Positions 1-4,746 of a stretch of DNA of 7,146 nucleotides are shown piece after piece. The position numbers and the translations under genes were made by a program. Positions within the stretch are counted from its first letter, which is position 1; every line of letters starts with the position of its first letter. The DNA lies in NCBI GenBank assembly GCA_964566075.1, contig CAZMHJ010000037.1, positions 1 to 7,146 of the forward strand, written 5' to 3'. Source of the DNA: CAZMHJ01 sp964566075 (GTDB lineage: Bacteria > Patescibacteriota > Saccharimonadia > Saccharimonadales > CAIOMD01). The notes below the pieces were generated by a model. That model was not told where the DNA came from. It was given only the letters and a program-made list of their open reading frames with translations, and searched no databases.

Positions 1-2
1 TC

Positions 3-78
3 TGGAGCCGATAAGCGGATTCGAACCGCTGACCTACGCTTTACGAAAGCGCCGCTCTACCAGCTGAGCTATATCGGC
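3..78 (-). tRNA. tRNA-Thr (anticodon CGT)
   Basis: Read on the minus strand, the sequence folds as a complete cloverleaf. The 7-bp acceptor stem is GCCGATA/TATCGGC (78-72 with 13-7), the D arm is GCTC...GAGC, and the anticodon stem is GCGCT/AGCGT around the loop TTCGTAA. The T arm is AGCGG-TTCGAAT-CCGCT. The anticodon is CGT, reading ACG (Thr). The discriminator is T at position 6 and CCA is encoded at 5-3. The decoding assignment follows directly from the anticodon. Confidence 0.96.
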
Positions 79-100
79 AAAAGCATCTCTGGCTCGGTAT

Positions 101-106
101 ATCATA
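101..106 (-). promoter_or_regulatory. Putative -10 element for tRNA-Thr
   Basis: TATGAT on the minus strand would start transcription near position 94, about 16 nt before the mature 5' end at 78. The -35 region (around 124-129, TACCAA on the minus strand) is a poor match. The element rests on position and the -10 only. Confidence 0.45.
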
Positions 107-153
107 CCAAACTACCCCTGTTTTTGGTAGCGTTATTTTGAGCTGTTCTTACT

Positions 154-195
154 ATGCAATTAAAAAAACACCCTTTGGGGTGTTTTTAATTGCAT
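154..195 (-). terminator. Rho-independent terminator after tRNA-Asp
   Basis: A long near-perfect inverted repeat, ATGCAATT plus an A/T tract plus CACCC, has a TTTG/CAAA loop. On the minus strand it gives CACCC-CAAA-GGGTG followed by seven T residues, starting only 3 nt past the encoded CCA of tRNA-Asp. The opposite orientation also ends in a T tract (five), but no plus-strand gene precedes it. It isolates tRNA-Asp from tRNA-Thr, so the two are probably transcribed separately. Confidence 0.85.
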
Positions 196-197
196 CT

Positions 198-274
198 TGG
201 CGGGCCCGACCGGATTCGAACCGGCGATCTCCTCCGTGACAGGGAGGCATGTTAGGCCTCTACACCACGAGCCC
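198..274 (-). tRNA. tRNA-Asp (anticodon GTC)
   Basis: The minus-strand cloverleaf has acceptor GGGCTCG/CGGGCCC (one G-U pair), anticodon stem CCTCC/GGAGG with loop CTGTCAC (anticodon GTC), and T arm GCCGG-TTCGAAT-CCGGT. The discriminator is G and CCA is encoded at 200-198. The gene is 77 nt including CCA. It has its own promoter (295-323) and its own terminator (154-195). Its last 11 nt recur exactly at 2167-2177 inside the tRNA-Arg mosaic. Confidence 0.97.
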
Positions 275-294
275 GTATCATAGAAGCAATCGCT

Positions 295-323
295 ATCTTA
301 TCAGAGAAGAGGCTGTTTTGCAA
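295..323 (-). promoter_or_regulatory. Promoter of tRNA-Asp
   Basis: On the minus strand, TTGCAA (323-318) and TAAGAT (300-295) are separated by exactly 17 bp, a good match to a housekeeping sigma-70 promoter. Transcription would start near 288, about 14 nt before the tRNA. The -35 lies just downstream of the stop codon of the parvulin-like gene, so the tRNA need not depend on read-through from that operon. Confidence 0.7.
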
Positions 324-328
324 CGCTC

Positions 329-1429
329 TTACTGCTGTTGTACACGAATAAAGGTATGTGCTTTTTGCTTATCGCGATAGTCGTTTAAAAAGTTGTTAAT
401 ATCCTGATAACTGAAGAATATGCGGGCTGCTTTTATCTTGTCATCCTGTATGCCAAGGTTCTTTACGATTTCAAGACCATAGCCAATGTTAATAATTTCT
501 GAGGTCTGTCCTGGTTGTAACTTATACAGTGCATTGATGGTTTCGACAGGAATATTACGATCAGTTTTGCTAACCAAAAACCCTAATTGTCCACCATTAT
601 CTTTAGTTGCAGTGTCATCTGAATACTTCTTGGCAACAGCACCAAAATCGGTACCACCTTTAATTTCTGCTAATGCTGTTTGAGCCCGAGCTTTCGTACC
701 AGTATCAAGTGCTTGTAGTACCTTGTTTGTGAGCAGCTCTTGACGGATGCTACGACGAAAATCCGACACCGTCCAGCCCCAGTAGTCTTTGAGCACGTCT
801 TCGAACACTTTATTGTCTGTGCCAAGTCGGCTCTGGTCTCGTAAAAGATCAATCTGCGCATCAACTTCTTGTTCTGATACCGTGACATTCTTCTCTTTTG
901 CTATTTTTTGGATATACGCAAAATTAACGACTTTATCGAGGGATTTTTTACGCTGGTCCGCAAGCTGTGCTTTACCAGCATCAGACTTAAAATCGATTTC
1001 TTGCTGTGTTTCAAAGTAATGGATATAGTGTCTTAGCTCAAACAAATAGCTTTCGTAACTGACAAAACGACCACCGACACGAGCGACTGGTAACGGAACT
1101 ACTTTAGTCACCTGATATACAAAGTTCGATGTTGATTGAAACTTATAGAGGCTGAGTAGCACATAGCTACTAAAAACGATGAATACCGTCGTAAGAATAA
1201 TTACGGTTGTGATAACAATCTTGTGGCGTGAGTGTCGAAGCGGATAGATATATTTGCGGGCGCCACTTAAAACTTCTTCACGGTGTTGTATGACAGTTTC
1301 GTTGGTAATACGGGGTATACCGGCATCTGCCGCTGGTGTACTTACTTCTTTTTTACGTTTAATACGTGGCGTTAAAAACCGCCGAGGACGTTTTTGTTCT
1401 GGTATAGAGTTAGGTTCTTTTTTAGCCAT
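329..1429 (-). CDS. Membrane-anchored SurA/PrsA-like protein with degenerate parvulin domain
   Basis: The protein has 366 aa. A Lys/Arg-rich cytoplasmic tail (1-70) precedes one transmembrane helix (about 71-95). A helical SurA_N/trigger-factor-like chaperone region follows (about 112-240), then a parvulin (PpiC/Rotamase) domain (about 245-325). The parvulin signature is visible at 262-285: DFGAVAKKYS..., then GGQLGFL. The family assists folding of exported proteins and can isomerise prolyl bonds. Here the usual active-site histidines look absent: no HIL motif opens the domain, and the closing GYHI is GYGLEIV (317-323). A chaperone role is therefore likelier than catalysis. The gene starts 6 nt after the stop of the PH-domain gene, so the two form an operon. 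No clear ribosome binding site is seen. Family assignment is good; client proteins are unknown, although exported pseudopilins encoded nearby would be reasonable ones. Confidence 0.82.
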   Translation of the reverse strand: MAKKEPNSIPEQKRPRRFLTPRIKRKKEVSTPAADAGIPRITNETVIQHREEVLSGARKYIYPLRHSRHKIVITTVIILTTVFIVFSSYVLLSLYKFQSTSNFVYQVTKVVPLPVARVGGRFVSYESYLFELRHYIHYFETQQEIDFKSDAGKAQLADQRKKSLDKVVNFAYIQKIAKEKNVTVSEQEVDAQIDLLRDQSRLGTDNKVFEDVLKDYWGWTVSDFRRSIRQELLTNKVLQALDTGTKARAQTALAEIKGGTDFGAVAKKYSDDTATKDNGGQLGFLVSKTDRNIPVETINALYKLQPGQTSEIINIGYGLEIVKNLGIQDDKIKAARIFFSYQDINNFLNDYRDKQKAHTFIRVQQQ

Positions 1430-1435
1430 GTATAC

Positions 1436-1975
1436 TTATTGATCGTTCCCTACTGGCGCACTCGCAGTGATTCCAAGCTCCCGTAGGATTTGAGACATTC
1501 GTTTTTGAATATGTTTTGGGTGGTGGACGTCGTGGATAACAAGTTCGCCAACATATGTCTGTATTACTATTGTACCAAATCCAAGTAATGTTTCTTGAAA
1601 ACCGCTCACTTCATAGGCGATTGTCTGGATTTTATCGAGCCCAATATCAATGACGCTGCGCTTCCATAAGCCTTTTTGGCTTACTTGAATAAACCGCTGG
1701 TTGGTTACCACATAGACACTAAAGTTCCAGCCAATCCAACTATAAAACATAACAATGAAACCTAAGAATAAGCCAAGAGCAAGGCAGCCGAAGAAAAATG
1801 GGATAGTCGGAGCATTATTAGGTCTTAAAAACGTAAGACCACCAACGTATAAAACTGGCAGAAGAAGCACAACTGAGGCAACTACAATGGCTTTACGCAT
1901 CACAATTGGGTGTTTTCTAAAGACGAATAGTACTTCTTCGTCATCAAATTGGTCTTTAAAATATTTGTATGCCAT
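1436..1975 (-). CDS. PH-domain (bPH2/DUF304, YdbS-like) membrane protein
   Basis: Starting at the ATG at 1975-1973 gives 179 aa. Two hydrophobic hairpin helices (about 27-50 and 58-80) precede a bacterial PH domain (about 80-165). Its typical opening strand YVVTNQRFIQV (88-98) is followed by the KRSVIDIGLDKIQTI stretch (105-119). Proteins of this family are membrane-attached and poorly characterised, and no enzymatic role is visible. An upstream in-frame ATG at 2020 would add 15 residues. I reject it because a good promoter (1989-2017) overlaps those codons, and because AAGG lies just before the 1975 start. First gene of a two-gene operon with the parvulin-like protein. The domain call is confident; the function is unknown. 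Confidence 0.85.
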   Translation of the reverse strand: MAYKYFKDQFDDEEVLFVFRKHPIVMRKAIVVASVVLLLPVLYVGGLTFLRPNNAPTIPFFFGCLALGLFLGFIVMFYSWIGWNFSVYVVTNQRFIQVSQKGLWKRSVIDIGLDKIQTIAYEVSGFQETLLGFGTIVIQTYVGELVIHDVHHPKHIQKRMSQILRELGITASAPVGNDQ

Positions 1976-1988
1976 AACCTTAGTGGTT

Positions 1989-2017
1989 ATTGTACGCGCC
2001 TTTAAGCGTTTCGTGAA
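1989..2017 (-). promoter_or_regulatory. Promoter of the PH-domain/parvulin operon
   Basis: On the minus strand, TTCACG (2017-2012) and TACAAT (1994-1989) have a 17-bp spacer. The predicted start near 1982 leaves a leader of only about 6 nt before the ATG at 1975. This supports the shorter protein start and suggests a near-leaderless transcript. The promoter is divergent from, and close to, the tRNA-Arg promoter. Confidence 0.65.
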
Positions 2018-2030
2018 CATGTAACAGTGG

Positions 2031-2036
2031 TATACT
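2031..2036 (+). promoter_or_regulatory. Putative -10 element of the tRNA-Arg locus
   Basis: TATACT ends 12 nt before the first copy of the tRNA-Arg 5' part (2049), the right place to start transcription of the whole locus near 2043. No good -35 is seen (GTTTCG at 17 bp). The intact tRNA copy has only a weak candidate of its own, TACAAT at 2212-2217, so this upstream element may drive both. Confidence 0.5.
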
Positions 2037-2048
2037 AGTGTGGAGTTT

Positions 2049-2099
2049 GGTCCGGTAGTTCAATGGATAGAACACCACCGTCCTAAGGTGGGTGTTGGG
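2049..2099 (+). pseudogene. Partial tRNA-Arg(CCT) 5' copy (truncated in the T stem)
   Basis: These 51 nt are identical to 2226-2276. They cover the 5' acceptor strand GGTCCGG, D arm, anticodon arm with CCT, variable loop and the first three G of the T stem. After position 2099 the sequence departs from tRNA-Arg completely, and no matching TTCGATT loop plus CCTCCCGGGCC acceptor strand follows directly. It cannot fold as a standard tRNA. It could be a relic of duplication or insertion, or the 5' domain of an unusual structured RNA (see 2100-2205). Confidence 0.8.
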
Positions 2100-2205
2100 T
2101 GAAATCTACCTGTGGTAGATTGCAAGGCAAACTTCCGGAGCAAGCTTGCTTGCTACAGTGAAGTTGCGGGCCCGCCAAAGGTGGGTCGATTCAGAATCGA
2201 ACCCC
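2100..2205 (+). other. Hairpin-rich tRNA-derived mosaic between the two tRNA-Arg copies
   Basis: This non-coding block contains a perfect 8-bp hairpin at 2103-2121 (AATCTACC-TGT-GGTAGATT). A second stem pairs 2127-2135 with 2160-2167 (one bulged A) and encloses an inner 6-bp hairpin AGCAAG-CTTG-CTTGCT (2139-2154). A palindrome GCGGGCCCGC lies at 2166-2175, and a fold-back GGGTCGATTC/GAATCGAACCC at 2183-2204. Positions 2167-2177 equal the last 11 nt of tRNA-Asp including CCA. Positions 2194-2205 are the exact inverse of the T-arm segment GGGGTTCGATTC of tRNA-Arg (2275-2286). I do not recognise it as a known RNA family. Confidence 0.6.
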
Positions 2206-2225
2206 TGTAGTACAATGTAATTCGT

Positions 2226-2301
2226 GGTCCGGTAGTTCAATGGATAGAACACCACCGTCCTAAGGTGGGTGTTGGGGGTTCGATTCCCTCCCGGGCCACC
2301 A
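2226..2301 (+). tRNA. tRNA-Arg (anticodon CCT)
   Basis: Complete cloverleaf of 76 nt. Acceptor is GGTCCGG/CCGGGCC (one G-U pair), D arm GTTC...GAAC, and anticodon stem CCACC/GGTGG with loop GTCCTAA (anticodon CCT, codon AGG). The T arm is GGGGG-TTCGATT-CCCTC, the discriminator is A, and CCA is encoded at 2299-2301. It is followed at once by a terminator (2308-2335). This is the functional member of the duplicated locus. Confidence 0.95.
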
Positions 2302-2307
2302 AAGTAA

Positions 2308-2335
2308 AACCGACCCTTTCGGGCCGGTTCTTTTT
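2308..2335 (+). terminator. Bidirectional terminator between tRNA-Arg and ndk
   Basis: AACCG-A-CCC pairs with GGG-C-CGGTT around a TTTC loop, with one internal A-C mismatch. Five T follow on the plus strand (2331-2335); on the minus strand the stem is followed by TTTT. It lies 6 nt past the tRNA-Arg CCA and overlaps the ndk stop codon region. It therefore probably ends both convergent transcripts. Confidence 0.8.
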
Positions 2336-2846
2336 ATTCTTTTGGAACTTTACCAAGCACGGTTGTTTCGTGCGGTAAATTGTAATCGTACAGATCGTTT
2401 TTATTAAACCAAAGTTCTATTTCTTTAGCTGCTTCTTCTGGATTACCAGATGCATGAATAATATTTGGTAATGTACCACCCCTGTTATTTGTATACCCAC
2501 GTGTTACATGCGTATAGTCACCTCGGATTGTACCTGGCGCTGAATCTTTTGGGTCAGTCGTGCCAACCATTTTACGAACATGTGCAACCGCCTCAACGCC
2601 TTCAAGCACCACTGCAACTACGGGTGCTTCGGTCATTTGCGATAGTGTGATGTTATAAATATCTTCACCCCATCGACTAATAAGTTGGCTGATGCCTTCG
2701 TAATGTGCGTGAAAGTGCTCTTTTGTCGGTGAAATCATCTTCATACCAACAATTTTTAGTCCGGCTCGCTCAAAACGACTTAAAACATCACCAACGATAG
2801 CACGTTGGACGGCATCCGGCTTTAATACAATTAACGTTCGTTCCAT
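2334..2846 (-). CDS. ndk: Nucleoside diphosphate kinase
   Basis: The protein has 170 aa from the ATG at 2846-2844, chosen because AAAGGA (2861-2856) lies 9 nt upstream and because MERTLIVLKPDAV is the canonical Ndk start. An earlier in-frame ATG would run into the end of uppP. Ndk transfers the gamma-phosphate of NTPs to NDPs through a phosphohistidine. Visible are ERTLIVLKPDAV (2-13), TEAPVVAVVLEG (72-83), GTTDPKDSAPGTIRGD (95-110) and the catalytic His131 in NIIHASGN. It is longer than the usual 135-150 aa. About nine residues are inserted between GTIRGD and NIIH, there is a C-terminal tail, and the active-site motif is HASGN instead of HGSDS. It is second in an operon with uppP, with 20 nt between them. 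Confidence 0.96.
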   Translation of the reverse strand: MERTLIVLKPDAVQRAIVGDVLSRFERAGLKIVGMKMISPTKEHFHAHYEGISQLISRWGEDIYNITLSQMTEAPVVAVVLEGVEAVAHVRKMVGTTDPKDSAPGTIRGDYTHVTRGYTNNRGGTLPNIIHASGNPEEAAKEIELWFNKNDLYDYNLPHETTVLGKVPKE

Positions 2847-2855
2847 AATAATTAA

Positions 2856-2861
2856 TCCTTT
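2856..2861 (-). promoter_or_regulatory. ndk: Ribosome binding site of ndk
   Basis: AAAGGA on the minus strand is 9 nt before the ATG at 2846. It fixes the start and argues against the longer frame beginning inside uppP. It falls in the 20-nt uppP-ndk gap, as expected for a co-transcribed gene. Confidence 0.75.
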
Positions 2862-2866
2862 AGTTT

Positions 2867-3670
2867 CTATACTGTAATGATACCAGTTACAAGCAGGATT
2901 GCTAAGAGGATACCGCTGGCAATGCGATACCAACCAAAATCCTGTAACCCACGTTTACCAAGCCACTTGATTAAAAAGCCGATGGCAAGCATGCCCGATG
3001 CAAACGCTACTAAATTTCCAACGATAAACTGACCGGTGTTTTGCTGTATGAACAGTTTGCCAGATTCAGATGCTAATACCTTAAGGCTTCCACCTGCAAG
3101 TACCGGTATTGCCAACATAAAACTAAATTCTGCTGCCCGTGCTGCGCTCAGGTTGAGTCGTAACCCTGTTAGGATAGTGATTCCAGAGCGTGATGTGCCA
3201 GGTATCAGTGCAACGGTCTGAGCTAAGCCGATTTTAATCGCCGTGGGCCACGAAATTGATTGCTCTAACTCCCTATCATCTGCGTCTTTATTGGGTTTAC
3301 CAATCAGCACCATCAAGATACCAACACTAATGAGCATAAAAATAACAACCCATATCATCGTGTTAAGCCTTTCAATTTGGCTGCTCAGCGTAAAACCAAT
3401 GATTACTGCTGGCACGGTTGCCACAATAAGCTGGCCAGCTAATGTCCAGTCTCTACCCGCAAATACTCTTTTTATTAAATCCCAGACTCTTTTACGATAA
3501 AAAATTAGTAGTGCCGCGAGCGTACCAAAATTAAGCATGGTGTCAAAGGTAAAGGCATCTTTCATACCAAGCAATTGACTCGCTATTACTAAATGTCCCG
3601 AACTTGAAACTGGTATAAATTCAGTTAAACCCTGTACTAAGCCTAGTATTATGGCATCAATGTAACTCAT
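2867..3670 (-). CDS. uppP: Undecaprenyl-diphosphatase (BacA family)
   Basis: The 267 aa are standard length for UppP/BacA. This polytopic membrane enzyme dephosphorylates undecaprenyl diphosphate to regenerate the lipid carrier for peptidoglycan and other wall polymers; overexpression in other bacteria gives bacitracin resistance. The two family signatures are clear: QGLTEFIPVSSSGHL (13-27, with the catalytic Glu17) and LIPGTSRSGITI (155-166, with the key Arg161). At least six hydrophobic segments are visible, for example 81-98, 104-123, 183-200, 215-236 and 248-266. The start is near the N terminus expected for the family; no ribosome binding site is obvious. First gene of the uppP-ndk operon, divergent from the xer gene. 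Confidence 0.97.
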   Translation of the reverse strand: MSYIDAIILGLVQGLTEFIPVSSSGHLVIASQLLGMKDAFTFDTMLNFGTLAALLIFYRKRVWDLIKRVFAGRDWTLAGQLIVATVPAVIIGFTLSSQIERLNTMIWVVIFMLISVGILMVLIGKPNKDADDRELEQSISWPTAIKIGLAQTVALIPGTSRSGITILTGLRLNLSAARAAEFSFMLAIPVLAGGSLKVLASESGKLFIQQNTGQFIVGNLVAFASGMLAIGFLIKWLGKRGLQDFGWYRIASGILLAILLVTGIITV

Positions 3671-3688
3671 TTCATTAATGGTAGCAGA

Positions 3689-3694
3689 AGTATA
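3689..3694 (-). promoter_or_regulatory. Putative -10 element of uppP-ndk
   Basis: TATACT on the minus strand would start transcription near 3682, giving a leader of about 12 nt before the uppP ATG at 3670. A TTGCAC further upstream is only 14 bp away, so no well-spaced -35 can be assigned. Confidence 0.45.
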
Positions 3695-3730
3695 AGCAGA
3701 ATAATATTGTGCAATTTATGTACTCAGTAC

Positions 3731-3795
3731 TACCCCTGTAAAATTTACAAGGTTGCAAAAAATCTGTTGTTTTTTGTGTAGTATTTACAGAGGTA
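3731..3795. repeat. TTTACARRGG inverted-repeat cluster upstream of xer
   Basis: An imperfect 19-nt palindrome CCCTGTAAA-A-TTTACAAGG (3734-3752; 8 of 9 pairs) is followed by a third half-site TTTACAGAGG (3784-3793). TACCCCTGTAAA (3731-3742) and TTTACAGAGGTA (3784-3795) match as inverted repeats at 11 of 12 positions. The half-site at 3784 lies within the xer promoter region, upstream of its -10. The pattern suits a regulator binding site, but no regulator is identified and the AT-rich setting raises the chance of coincidence. Confidence 0.4.
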
Positions 3796-3801
3796 AGGTC
3801 G

Positions 3802-3807
3802 TACAAT
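3802..3807 (+). promoter_or_regulatory. Putative -10 element of xer
   Basis: TACAAT is placed so that transcription would begin at or within a few bases of the GTG start codon at 3814, suggesting a leaderless mRNA. The hexamer 17 bp upstream (TAGTAT) is a poor -35; TTTACA at 3784-3789 is a better sequence but only 12 bp away. Confidence 0.45.
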
Positions 3808-3813
3808 AATAGC

Positions 3814-4728
3814 GTGAAAGCAGCCCAAGCAATCAGTGAATACCTTGATTATCTCGCGATTGAGCAGAACCGTTCGAAGCGAACGATTGCTAACTATAAT
3901 CACTATCTTACCCGCCTGCTTGATTACGCAGGTGACATTACCGTTGCTGATATAACCCCTGAATTAGTACGTAAATGGCGTTTATGGCTCCATGAACTTG
4001 GATCAGACCGTTCTGACGAACTTAGCAAGGCGACTCAAAATTATCATCTTATTGCGTTACGTAGTTTTTTGAAATTCTGCCATAAACGCAATATTCCTGC
4101 CCTTGCTTCAGATCAAATCGAACTAGCTCGAGTCAAACGGAGCCAGGTTACCTTTTTAGATTCAGACGAGCTACACAGGCTCATCGCTCAACCAAACACA
4201 ACCGATGAAGCTGGGCTTCGTGATCGTGCTATCTTAGAGTTATTGTTTAGTGGTGGCTTACGCGTATCAGAACTTGTTGGTTTAGACCGCACGCACATAA
4301 ACCTTGAGCGTCGTGAGTTTATGGTGCGTGGTAAGGGGCAAAAAGATCGTCCTATTTTCGTGAGCCAAGAAGCGGCAGATTGGTTAAAGTTGTACCTTGA
4401 AAAGCGGACCGATAACCTTCCTGCTCTATTTATTAGCTATAGTGGCCGTCATCAAGCGGCTACGACTGGTAATTACCGTCGTTTAACCCCACGCAGTGTA
4501 CAGCGTATGATTTCTCGTTATGCCCGTCTTGCAGGCATTACAAAGCACGTCAGCCCCCACACAATGCGTCATAGCTTTGCAACTGACCTACTTATGAACG
4601 GTGCTGATTTACGCAGTGTACAGGCCATGCTCGGCCACAGTAATATTGCTACGACACAAATTTATACCCATGTTACCGATCCTCACCTTAAAAGTGTCCA
4701 CGAACGATTTCACGGTAAAGGCGCTTAG
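3814..4728 (+). CDS. xer: XerC/XerD-family tyrosine recombinase
   Basis: At 304 aa it is typical XerC/XerD length. These recombinases resolve chromosome dimers at dif by cutting and rejoining strands through a catalytic tyrosine. An N-terminal SAM-like core-binding domain (about 3-95) precedes the catalytic domain (about 112-297). The full active-site set is visible: Arg150 in SGGLRVSEL, Lys174 in GKGQKDRP, His249 and Arg252 in SPHTMRHSFAT, His275 in MLGHSNI, and Tyr284 in TTQIYTHV. The C terminus ends in the H-x-x-FH style of Xer proteins. Similarity is mixed between XerC and XerD, fitting a genome with one Xer protein, although a second outside the window is possible. It starts with GTG. 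It converges on the pseudopilin cluster with an 18-bp gap and no obvious terminator between them. No phage or integron genes are adjacent, so a housekeeping role is likelier than mobility. Confidence 0.93.
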   Translation: MKAAQAISEYLDYLAIEQNRSKRTIANYNHYLTRLLDYAGDITVADITPELVRKWRLWLHELGSDRSDELSKATQNYHLIALRSFLKFCHKRNIPALASDQIELARVKRSQVTFLDSDELHRLIAQPNTTDEAGLRDRAILELLFSGGLRVSELVGLDRTHINLERREFMVRGKGQKDRPIFVSQEAADWLKLYLEKRTDNLPALFISYSGRHQAATTGNYRRLTPRSVQRMISRYARLAGITKHVSPHTMRHSFATDLLMNGADLRSVQAMLGHSNIATTQIYTHVTDPHLKSVHERFHGKGA

Positions 4729-4746
4729 TTATTATCTATTTACGCG

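Larger units (their letters stand above)
2049..2276 (+). repeat. 51-nt direct repeat pair spanning the tRNA-Arg 5' part
   Basis: Copies at 2049-2099 and 2226-2276 are exact, and the T before each also matches. Start-to-start distance is 177 nt. Recombination between them would delete 177 nt and leave one ordinary tRNA-Arg gene next to the upstream promoter. Whether this arose by tandem duplication, insertion of an element or assembly error cannot be told from the sequence alone. Confidence 0.9.

Noticed and set aside
111..121. 11-mer ACTACCCCTGT shared with 3729-3739
   Set aside because: Several 11-nt matches are expected by chance within 7 kb when both strands are compared, and the two contexts share nothing else.
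1976..2020. Longer N terminus (15 aa) for the PH-domain protein
   Set aside because: The extra codons overlap a good promoter and there is no ribosome binding site for the upstream ATG.
2049..2301. Group I intron in tRNA-Arg(CCT)
   Set aside because: Bacterial group I introns in this tRNA interrupt the anticodon loop and exceed about 200 nt. Here the anticodon arm is intact in both copies, the break is in the T stem, and no second exon follows the spacer separately from a full tRNA copy.
2847..2933. Longer N terminus (29 aa) for Ndk overlapping the end of uppP
   Set aside because: The extra residues do not resemble Ndk, and a Shine-Dalgarno sits correctly for the ATG at 2846.
3814..4728. 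Integron or phage integrase with the tRNA-Arg locus as its attachment site
   Set aside because: The protein has Xer length and architecture. It lies 1.5 kb from the tRNA with housekeeping genes between, and the duplicated tRNA part is the 5' rather than the usual 3' end.
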